Assembly (NCBI GenBank): GCA_013694885.1
Contig: JACDBO010000005.1
Span: 1-5,742 of the forward strand
DNA: 5,742 bases
Direction: 5' to 3'
Source of the DNA: Chloroflexia bacterium
Lineage (GTDB): Bacteria; Chloroflexota; Chloroflexia; Thermomicrobiales; UBA6265
The number at the start of each line of letters is the position of its first letter. Positions within the stretch are counted from its first letter, which is position 1. Below, in pieces: positions 1-5,483 of this stretch. The position numbers were made by a program, and so were the translations under genes. The notes under the pieces are model-generated. The model searched no databases. It was not told the DNA's origin and worked only from the letters and a program-made list of their open reading frames with translations.

Positions 1-957
1 GCCACGCAGATCGGGCACGCCCTTGCCGCGCAAGCGGAATTGCTGGCCGGACTGGGTGCCCCCGGGAATGGTGAAGACGACGGCACCTTCGATAGTGTCG
101 ATCTCGATCTCGTCGCCGAGGACCGCCTGGGCGACGTTGACCCCGATTTCGCTCTGAATGGTGCGACCGGAGCGGGTGAAAAAGCGATGCGGTTTGACGC
201 GCACCTTGACGTAGAGATTTCCCGGCGGGCCGCCACCGGGCGCGTGTTCACCCTGATTGGTGAGACGCAGAGCGGCAGAATCGTCGATGCCGGCCGGGAT
301 CGAGACGGAGATGGTGCGGTACTGGCGCATTCGTCCGCGTCCGTTGCAGACATGGCACGGGTCGGTGATGGTCACTCCTTCGCCGTGGCAGGTCGGGCAT
401 GGCCCGGCAGTCATGAACTGACCGAGGATGGTCTGCTGGACGCGGCGGACTTCGCCGGAGCCGCCACAGGTTGGACAGGGTGGAGGTGTCTGGCCATTCT
501 CCATGCGAGAGCCGTGGCAGGCGTCGCACGTTTCGAGCCGGTCGATTTCGACATCCTTCTCGACCCCGAAGACGGCTTCTTCGAACGTCAACTCGACGGT
601 AAGCTCCATGTCGGCGCCGCGTGGAGGGGCGGCCCGGCGACGTGAGCCGGAAGCGGCGCCGCCGAAAAAGTTCTCGAAGATGTCGCCGAAGGGAGAGCCG
701 CCAAAGCCGAAGGGGTCACCGCCCATGTTCGCGCCATTAGCGGCGTGGCCGAAGCGATCGTAGGCGGCGCGGCGGTCGGCGTTGGAGAGGACCTCGTAGG
801 CCTCGTTGATCTCCTTGAACCGTTCCTCGGCATGTGGCTCGCGGTTGACGTCCGGGTGGAGTTTGCGAGCCAGTCCGCGGTACGCACGTTTGATCTCGGC
901 CTCGGTCGCCGTGCGGGAGACATCGAGGACTTCATAGTAGTCACGTTTCTCGGCCAT
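1..957 (-). CDS. dnaJ: Chaperone protein DnaJ (type A Hsp40), 3' end cut by window edge
   Basis: Hsp40 co-chaperone: it binds unfolded proteins and stimulates DnaK ATPase in the cytoplasm. The 319 visible residues show the full type A order. The J domain is at about 5-70, with the HPD motif at 34-36 that contacts DnaK. A Gly/Phe-rich linker follows at about 70-104. A zinc-finger domain at 144-208 has four CxxC repeats (C144/C147, C161/C164, C187/C190, C201/C204), and the beta-rich substrate-binding domain starts at about 210. Members usually have about 370-380 residues, so some 50-60 C-terminal residues lie beyond position 1. The ATG at 957-955 gives the usual MAEKRDYYEVL start; no in-frame start lies just upstream and the Shine-Dalgarno match is weak. 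The first zinc repeat ends in Arg (CHGSR) where Gly is usual, which is a tolerated change. The gene leads its transcription unit, with no dnaK or grpE directly upstream. The family call is certain; dnaJ versus a dnaJ2-type paralogue cannot be decided. Confidence 0.96.
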   Translation of the reverse strand, partial: MAEKRDYYEVLDVSRTATEAEIKRAYRGLARKLHPDVNREPHAEERFKEINEAYEVLSNADRRAAYDRFGHAANGANMGGDPFGFGGSPFGDIFENFFGGAASGSRRRAAPPRGADMELTVELTFEEAVFGVEKDVEIDRLETCDACHGSRMENGQTPPPCPTCGGSGEVRRVQQTILGQFMTAGPCPTCHGEGVTITDPCHVCNGRGRMRQYRTISVSIPAGIDDSAALRLTNQGEHAPGGGPPGNLYVKVRVKPHRFFTRSGRTIQSEIGVNVAQAVLGDEIEIDTIEGAVVFTIPGGTQSGQQFRLRGKGVPDLRG

Positions 958-1046
958 GTGTTCCGTTTCGGGTTGTGAGGTGAAGATTGCCGGAAGCCGG
1001 AGCCGCAGCGGCTGAGACGCCATCGGCAGATGCGGCACTGTATCCC

Positions 1047-1095
1047 CAAGTATAGCCAACTCGCCCGTCTGACGGAGCAACAGTTCGTATACTTG
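1047..1095. promoter_or_regulatory. Back-to-back TATACTTG boxes (possible divergent -10 elements)
   Basis: CAAGTATA at 1047-1054 and TATACTTG at 1088-1095 are exact reverse complements separated by 33 bases. Read outward, each gives TATACT, a 5-of-6 match to the bacterial -10 consensus. The minus-strand copy would start transcription near 1042, leaving a dnaJ leader of about 85 bases. The plus-strand copy would point toward the molybdoenzyme gene, about 200 bases away. Neither has a convincing -35 hexamer at 16-18 bases: on the minus strand the nearest TTGCTC is 20 bases away. The symmetry could also be an operator for a dimeric regulator. No CIRCE element (the HrcA site often found before heat-shock genes) is visible. 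The sequence match is direct; the promoter role is inferred. Confidence 0.4.
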
Positions 1096-1132
1096 ATGCG
1101 TGAAAGGACGCGCCGTGCCTTTGCCGAGGGGT

Positions 1133-1285
1133 CTTGCCCGGATTATTCACGAATGGACATGTTGCGGGCATGGAAACGTCTCCTGTGCACGCAATGGCTA
1201 CAGCGTACCGAGAGATTTCTCGCTGCGGCTCGAAATGACAGATGGGGGGCTGGCCGACACGCGGCCGGTGAGTAATGCGGGCTGG
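1133..1285. repeat. Candidate non-coding dispersed repeat (MITE/REP-like) with imperfect terminal inverted repeats
   Basis: CTTGCCCGGATTATTCAC (1133-1150) and GTGAGTAATGCGGGCTGG (1268-1285) are inverted relative to each other, matching at 14 of 18 positions. They bound about 153 bases with no credible gene, and the hairpin at 1210-1241 lies inside. Short ORFs here have no recognisable protein features. Sequences of the type GTGAATAATSCGGGC and TCGAAATGACA resemble families I recall as scattered through intergenic DNA of several bacterial phyla. Only one copy is in the window, so repetitiveness is not shown here. Chance similarity of the two ends is possible. Confidence 0.4.
1210..1241. repeat. 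REP-like imperfect palindrome
   Basis: ATTTC at 1215-1219 pairs with GAAAT at 1232-1236 around a GC-rich centre, TCGCTGCGGCTC. On the complementary strand it reads as a sequence beginning TGTCATTTCGAG. This resembles short intergenic repeats that occur many times in some bacterial genomes. The perfect stem is only 5 bp and no T-run follows, so it is not a good intrinsic terminator. It is about 50-80 bases upstream of the molybdoenzyme start. The hairpin is seen directly; REP-type family membership is from memory of similar motifs. Confidence 0.45.
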
Positions 1286-1290
1286 TTGAC

Positions 1291-1941
1291 GTGTCGCATT
1301 CGTCCGCGGAGATGACCTTGTTCTTCCGACCGAAAAGCCGGGTCCGGAGGCCCGCGTCCGATGCCGCGCTGCGCGACCGGTTGCCACCTGGTCAGATCGT
1401 GGCGCGGCGGTGGCCGGTGCTGCACCAGGGCGAGGTGCCGACGTTCGATCCGGCGACGTGGGATTTTCAAGTCTACGGCCAGCTCGAACGCCCGCTGCGC
1501 CTGACGTGGCAAGAGGTGCAGGATCTGCCGCGGACGGTGATGACCGGCGATCTGCACTGCGTCACACGGTGGAGCACGCTCGACAATACGTGGGGCGGCG
1601 TGTTGCTGCGTGATGTGCTGGACCGGGCGGGGGTAGCGGACGATGCGGCGCACCTGCTGATCCACTGCGACGGTGGGTACACGACGAACCTGGCGATCGC
1701 GGCGATCGACGCGCGGGTGCTGCTGGCCACCGATCACGACGGGGCGCCGTTGACGCCGGAGCATGGGTTTCCATTGCGCATCGTGTTCCCCGACCGCTAC
1801 GCATGGAAGAGCGCCAAATGGGTGCGTGGACTCGAGGTGCGAATCGAGGATGAACCGGGGTTTTGGGAGCGGTATGGCTACCACAATGAGGCGGACGTGT
1901 GGGAGGAGGAACGATTCGCGCCGGACGGTGACGCGCGCTAG
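1291..1941 (+). CDS. Sulfite-oxidase-like molybdopterin-dependent oxidoreductase (YuiH-type)
   Basis: Predicted oxidoreductase with the sulfite oxidase fold (Oxidored_molyb family), expected to hold a molybdopterin cofactor. In the 216-residue protein, C90 in the DLHCVTRWS motif is the likely thiolate ligand of molybdenum. The family block HCDGGYTTNL is at 125-134, TPEHGFPLR at 155-163 and YAWKSAKWVRG at 170-180, where the Lys/Arg residues are expected to hold the cofactor phosphate. The C-terminal PGFWERYGYHN signature is also present. There is no signal peptide, Tat motif, heme domain or dimerisation domain, so this is the short cytoplasmic form. The substrate and electron partner are unknown, and sulfite is not established. 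The GTG at 1291 gives the longest frame. The ATG at 1312 (MTLFFRPKS) is an equally plausible start seven codons in; neither has a clear ribosome binding site. An in-frame stop at 1273-1275 limits upstream extension. The end overlaps the convergent gene by 4 bases. Confidence 0.9.
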   Translation: MSHSSAEMTLFFRPKSRVRRPASDAALRDRLPPGQIVARRWPVLHQGEVPTFDPATWDFQVYGQLERPLRLTWQEVQDLPRTVMTGDLHCVTRWSTLDNTWGGVLLRDVLDRAGVADDAAHLLIHCDGGYTTNLAIAAIDARVLLATDHDGAPLTPEHGFPLRIVFPDRYAWKSAKWVRGLEVRIEDEPGFWERYGYHNEADVWEEERFAPDGDAR

Positions 1942-2888
1942 AGGGGGCGGAGATCGATGACGGTGCCGGCGCGGCGACGCAGCGTGCGGTAGAGCCAGGG
2001 AGCGGCGAGCGAGATGTAGATGCGCGCGCCGAGGCCGTCGATGAGGGTTTGGGGGATTCCACTGGCGCCGAACCTGCCGCCCGCGAGCGCCCCGGCGAGA
2101 GCGGCCGAGGTGTCTGTGGCTCCGCCGCGGGCCACCATAGAAAAAACGGCGTCCTCGAAGTGGACCGCGCTCGCGGCGGCGGCGACGGCGGCGGCGATCA
2201 GGTCTGCGGCGTGGTCGCTGGTCGGCGGGACCGGCGAGGTGGTGGCGGCGAAGGCGGTCTTGAGCGCCGAATCCCGCGTGAAGGTGATGATCCGCGCTGT
2301 CCAGCCGCCAGGCGCGTCGCGCTCCAGCAGCGCGAGGCGCGTTGCCAGGGCGACGGCGGCGGCGAGTTCCGTCTGGCGGTGGCCGCCGTGGGAGAGGCGC
2401 GCGAGGAGGGCGGCGTCCTGGCGAATGGTTTCGGCGTCGAGAACGCCGATTGTGTGCATGAGGCCGGTCGGGACACCTCGCGGCAGGACAGTGACGTCGA
2501 CCGCATCGCTGGCGGTGGGTGGCACGAGCCCGTCGTGTTCGGCAGCGAGCTCGATGCCGCGCAGCGTGTCCGGGGATAACCAGCGACGAGAGTCGGTGGA
2601 GGCGAGGAATCCGAGGCGGGCGCCGATGTTGGCCGGGTCGATCAGACCGTCGTTGGTGGTCAGGGATTCGACGATACAGAGGGCGGTCTCTGTCTCGTCG
2701 GTGATCTCGCCAGCCGCGACCTCGCTACCGTCTTCGAGGTGGAGCGGGAGATACTCTTCGATGCGACCGTGTCGCGATTCGATCTCGGCGGCAGACATGC
2801 CGGCGACGGGCATACCGAGGGCATCGCCGATCGCGAGACCAAGCAAGGCGCCCAGGAACTGTTCTTCTGTCGGTCGGTGGGTCGGCAT
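1938..2888 (-). CDS. ADP-ribosylglycohydrolase (DraG/ARH) family protein with altered metal-site residues
   Basis: This all-alpha family (PF03747) removes ADP-ribose from modified proteins or small molecules using two Mg ions. The 316-residue length is typical. Diagnostic parts are the N-terminal FLGALLGLAIGDALGMP (11-27), the first metal motif GEITDET (60-66), and the C-terminal GGATDTSAALAGALAGG (255-271). The two metal motifs normally read TDDT and GDTDT. Here the second Asp of the first is Glu65, and the first Asp of the second is Ala257 (a GCC codon); D64 and D259 remain. Loss of the Asp at 257 would be expected to weaken or change metal binding, so activity is uncertain. Start ATG 2888-2886 has AGAGAGGA on its strand 9 bases upstream. 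It is divergent from the PLP operon and convergent with the molybdoenzyme gene. No ADP-ribosyltransferase is in the window, so its target is unknown. Confidence 0.85.
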   Translation of the reverse strand: MPTHRPTEEQFLGALLGLAIGDALGMPVAGMSAAEIESRHGRIEEYLPLHLEDGSEVAAGEITDETETALCIVESLTTNDGLIDPANIGARLGFLASTDSRRWLSPDTLRGIELAAEHDGLVPPTASDAVDVTVLPRGVPTGLMHTIGVLDAETIRQDAALLARLSHGGHRQTELAAAVALATRLALLERDAPGGWTARIITFTRDSALKTAFAATTSPVPPTSDHAADLIAAAVAAAASAVHFEDAVFSMVARGGATDTSAALAGALAGGRFGASGIPQTLIDGLGARIYISLAAPWLYRTLRRRAGTVIDLRPL

Positions 2889-2897
2889 CGGACCACG

Positions 2898-2905
2898 TCC
2901 TCTCT
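2898..2905 (-). promoter_or_regulatory. Ribosome binding site of the ADP-ribosylglycohydrolase gene
   Basis: On the minus strand this reads AGAGAGGA, 9 bases before the ATG at 2888-2886, and supports that start. A poor -10-like TAGGAT lies just upstream (2918-2913 on the minus strand) with no clear -35, so the promoter of this gene is not resolved. Confidence 0.6.
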
Positions 2906-2963
2906 GGGTTCCATCCTACTGGCCACGCACGCTTCACCGCCACCCCTGCCTGGCGCCGACGCG

Positions 2964-2992
2964 TTGACGCTGACCGAAGGTCGCCATAGACT
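2964..2992 (+). promoter_or_regulatory. Sigma-70-type promoter of the PLP-enzyme operon
   Basis: TTGACG (2964-2969, 5 of 6 to the -35 consensus) and TAGACT (2987-2992, 4 of 6 to the -10 consensus) are separated by exactly 17 bases. Transcription would start near 2999-3000, giving a leader of about 35 bases before the TTG start at 3035. That is too short for a SAM-type or similar riboswitch. The spacer holds the small palindrome GACC-gaa-GGTC (2972-2982), which could be a regulator contact or chance. Confidence 0.6.
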
Positions 2993-3020
2993 GCGGCCGC
3001 GACGGTCGGTCGTAGGCTAA

Positions 3021-3028
3021 AGAGAGGA
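3021..3028 (+). promoter_or_regulatory. Ribosome binding site deciding the TTG start of the first PLP gene
   Basis: AGAGAGGA lies 6 bases before the TTG at 3035-3037, a good purine-rich Shine-Dalgarno at normal spacing. It fixes TTG as the start, since no in-frame ATG occurs before the conserved N-terminus. The identical octamer serves the divergent gene on the other strand. Confidence 0.75.
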
Positions 3029-3034
3029 ATCGAG

Positions 3035-4243
3035 TTGAACGGGAACCAGCAGGACAGAAACCGGCGCGACATCGCCACACGAGCGGTTCACACCGGGGAG
3101 CGTGTGCCTCCCAGTGCGGCGCGACCGACCACAACCCCGATCTATCTGACCTCTTCGTTTTCGTACGAGACGACGGAACAACTGGACCGTGTCTTCGGGA
3201 ACGAAGAGTCCGGTTATGTCTATAGTCGATATGGCAACCCGACGCTGCGGGTCTTGGAGCACGCGGTCGCGTCACTGGAGCAGACGGAGGATGCCGTCGC
3301 CTACCCGTCCGGTATGGCGGCGATCCACGCCGCGCTGGCGCTGGTGGTGTCGGCGGGGGATTCCGTGCTCGCCGCGCGCGATGTCTACGGTGCCACCTAC
3401 GCGGTCCTGCGTGACTATTTCGCGCGGTTCGGTGTGCGCACGGAGTATGTCGACACACTGAACGTCGAGGCGGTTGCGGAGGCAGCCTCGCGTCTGCAAC
3501 CGGCGGCGATCCTGGCGGAGACGATTTCCAATCCGCTCCTGCGGGTGACGGACCTGGCGGCGATCGGCGGCATCGCGCGTGAGTGCGGGGCGACGCTGAT
3601 CGTCGACAACACGTTTGCCTCGCCGGTGCTGGTGAACCCCGCATTGCTGGGCGCCGATTTGGTCGTCCACTCGTCGACTAAATATCTGGCCGGACATGGT
3701 GACACGACGGGTGGGATCATCGCCTGCTCCGCCGAGAAGGCGACTGTGCTCCGGGAACAATCGAAATTGACTGGGGCGGTGGCTGGTCCCCTAGATGCCT
3801 GGTTGACACTCCGCGGGATCAAGACGCTGCCGTTGCGGATAGGTCGCCAGAGCGAGAGCGCGGGGTGTCTTGTCGACTGGCTCCAAGGTGACGCGCGCGT
3901 CGATCGGGTGCATCACCCATCGTTGCAGCCGAATCTGCCAACTGCGCAGTTCACTGACGTTGGTTACGGAGGGATGGTCTCGTTCGAGATTGCTGGTGGC
4001 GACCGGGATGTCGTCTTTCGCTTTCTGGACGCACTCGACCTGTGCGTGCCCGCGACGACGCTCGGAGATGTCTATTCGCTGATGCTCTATCCGGCCATCT
4101 CCTCGCACCGGGCGTTGACGGCGGAGCAGCGGTCGGAGATCGGGATCGGCGAGGCGTTGGTCCGCCTCTCCGTCGGGATCGAGGCGGTGGCGGATATCCG
4201 CGCCGACCTGGATCAGGCGCTAGGGCGGGCGCTTCGGTCGTGA
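3035..4243 (+). CDS. Cys/Met metabolism PLP-dependent enzyme (cystathionine gamma-synthase/lyase family)
   Basis: Fold-type I trans-sulfuration enzyme acting on sulfur amino acids such as cystathionine, O-acyl-homoserine or methionine. It has 402 residues, usual for the family. The N-terminal THTGE-like RAVHTGE (16-22) and PIYLTSSF (35-42) are typical. YSRYGNPT (63-70) carries the Tyr and Arg that reach the PLP phosphate of the neighbouring subunit. PSGMAAI (91-97) binds phosphate, Y118 should stack on the PLP ring, ETISNP is at 162-167, D191 pairs with the ring nitrogen, and K216 in HSSTKYLAGHGD is the Schiff-base lysine. RLSVGIE near the C-terminus supplies the carboxylate-binding Arg. The position after Y118-G119 is Ala, where methionine gamma-lyases carry a characteristic Cys, arguing against a classic methionine gamma-lyase. 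Synthase and lyase cannot be separated by eye. The start is TTG with a strong ribosome binding site and a promoter just upstream. It leads a three-gene operon. Confidence 0.93.
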   Translation: MNGNQQDRNRRDIATRAVHTGERVPPSAARPTTTPIYLTSSFSYETTEQLDRVFGNEESGYVYSRYGNPTLRVLEHAVASLEQTEDAVAYPSGMAAIHAALALVVSAGDSVLAARDVYGATYAVLRDYFARFGVRTEYVDTLNVEAVAEAASRLQPAAILAETISNPLLRVTDLAAIGGIARECGATLIVDNTFASPVLVNPALLGADLVVHSSTKYLAGHGDTTGGIIACSAEKATVLREQSKLTGAVAGPLDAWLTLRGIKTLPLRIGRQSESAGCLVDWLQGDARVDRVHHPSLQPNLPTAQFTDVGYGGMVSFEIAGGDRDVVFRFLDALDLCVPATTLGDVYSLMLYPAISSHRALTAEQRSEIGIGEALVRLSVGIEAVADIRADLDQALGRALRS

Positions 4244-4259
4244 CGTGGGGGTACCAACG

Positions 4260-5483
4260 ATGACGACCAGCGGCGAGTCGGATGTCGACAAGGTGCGGAG
4301 GTTGCGCGCTCAGCTTCCGGCGACAGCGGCGACGGGATATTTCAATGCGGGAACCAACGGACCGCTCCCGAAACCGGTCTACGACGTGATGGTGGCCGCC
4401 GCGGAGCGGGAGCTGACGGCGGGGCGCATCGTGCCCGGTGTGTACGAGGGGCATGCGCAGCGGAACGACCGCATTCGGGAGCTGCTGGCCGAGCTCTTCG
4501 GAGGCAAGCCCCACGAATTCGCGATCACCCGGAGCACTACCGAAGGGCTGAACATCGCGCTCAACGGGATCACCTGGCATCCTCGCGACGAGATCGTGAC
4601 GACCACGCTTGAACATCCGGGGTTGATGGTCCCGCTGTCCGTGGTTGCACACGGGGCGGACGTCACCATCCGGGTTGCCGACATCGGCGACGGCAGCGGC
4701 GACGTGGTTGCGGAGGTCGAACGACTGATGTCGTCGCGCACCCGCCTGGTGGCGCTCTCCCACGTTCTCTGGTCATCGGGAGCGATTGCGCCGCTACGCG
4801 AGATCGCGGCGATGGCGGAGCGGTACGGAGCGATGGTCATCGTCGACGCAGCGCAATCGGCGGGCCAGGTACCGATCAACCTGGAGGAGAGTGGCGTCGC
4901 CGTCTACGCGATGGCGGGGCAGAAATGGCTGTGCGGGCCGGAGGGGACGGGCGCGCTCTACGTCCGAGAGAGCCGGTTCGCTGACATCGGGCCGACGCAT
5001 GTCCGGTACGCTCAATCTGACGTCTCTGGCTACATCCTCCCCGCCCCCGGTGCGCGGCGCTATGAAATGGGTGAGGCGTACGCGCCGTCGATCCTCGGTA
5101 TGGAGGCGACGCTGCTCTGGCTCCGCGATGAGGTCGGATTCGACTGGCTCTATCGTCGCATTGCGGCCCTGGCCGATCGCTTTCTGTATGGACTTTCCCA
5201 GACGCCGGGCGTCACGGTTCACTCCCCCAAAGGCAAGATCGGAGGGTTGGTGTGCTTTAACGTCGAGGGTTTGGCCCCGATAGACGTGGCGGCGGCGCTC
5301 TACGAGCGAGGGCAGACGATTCGATATGTCGCGTATCCGCCCGGCCCAGAGGTGGCCCGGGCCTCCGTTGGCTGGTGGAACACGGAAGAGGAGGTCGACG
5401 GGTTGGTCGCGGACATTGGCGCGCTGGAGCGTTCTGGGCCGACGCGAGCGCAACCAGCCGACGCCGAGTTGGTGGCAGGTTGA
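4260..5483 (+). CDS. Class V aminotransferase-fold PLP enzyme (cysteine desulfurase/C-S lyase-like, no catalytic Cys)
   Basis: Cytoplasmic PLP enzyme related to NifS/SufS, isopenicillin N epimerase and cysteine/cystine C-S lyases; 407 residues from ATG 4260. The N-terminal YFNAGTNGPLP (27-37) resembles the substrate-entry motif of C-S lyases and CefD-like proteins. H119 in TTLEHPG should stack on PLP, D196 and Q199 in VDAAQSAGQ contact the cofactor, and K222 in AGQKWLCGPEGTG forms the Schiff base. The C-terminal ARASVGWWNTEEEVD carries the carboxylate-binding Arg. In cysteine desulfurases a loop just before this contains the catalytic Cys (GHHCAQP-type). Here the loop reads YVAYPPGPE with no Cys, so persulfide formation by the SufS mechanism is unlikely. 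A lyase, epimerase or aminotransferase role fits better. A GTG at 4245 would add five residues but has no ribosome site; ATG 4260 follows a weak GGGGGT at 8 bases. It lies 16 bases after the first PLP gene. Confidence 0.9.
   Translation: MTTSGESDVDKVRRLRAQLPATAATGYFNAGTNGPLPKPVYDVMVAAAERELTAGRIVPGVYEGHAQRNDRIRELLAELFGGKPHEFAITRSTTEGLNIALNGITWHPRDEIVTTTLEHPGLMVPLSVVAHGADVTIRVADIGDGSGDVVAEVERLMSSRTRLVALSHVLWSSGAIAPLREIAAMAERYGAMVIVDAAQSAGQVPINLEESGVAVYAMAGQKWLCGPEGTGALYVRESRFADIGPTHVRYAQSDVSGYILPAPGARRYEMGEAYAPSILGMEATLLWLRDEVGFDWLYRRIAALADRFLYGLSQTPGVTVHSPKGKIGGLVCFNVEGLAPIDVAAALYERGQTIRYVAYPPGPEVARASVGWWNTEEEVDGLVADIGALERSGPTRAQPADAELVAG

Noticed and set aside
40..645. Plus-strand open frame of 201 codons within the dnaJ region
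   Set aside because: The opposite strand encodes an unmistakable DnaJ with zinc-finger repeats; this frame is its shadow.
958..1050. Search for a CIRCE heat-shock operator upstream of dnaJ
   Set aside because: No TTAGCACTC-N9-GAGTGCTAA-like inverted repeat is present.
1030..1275. Small plus-strand open frame in the gap between dnaJ and the molybdoenzyme gene
   Set aside because: There is no ribosome site or recognisable domain, and it runs through the candidate repeat and hairpin, so coding is unlikely.
2020..2967. Long plus-strand open frame (315 codons) opposite the ADP-ribosylglycohydrolase gene
   Set aside because: Its translation is Arg/Ser/Ala-rich with no recognisable motif. It is the antisense shadow of a gene with clear family signatures, as is common in high-GC DNA.
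2993..3034. Possible SAM or other riboswitch before the PLP operon
   Set aside because: The predicted leader is only about 35 bases and shows no suitable structured elements.
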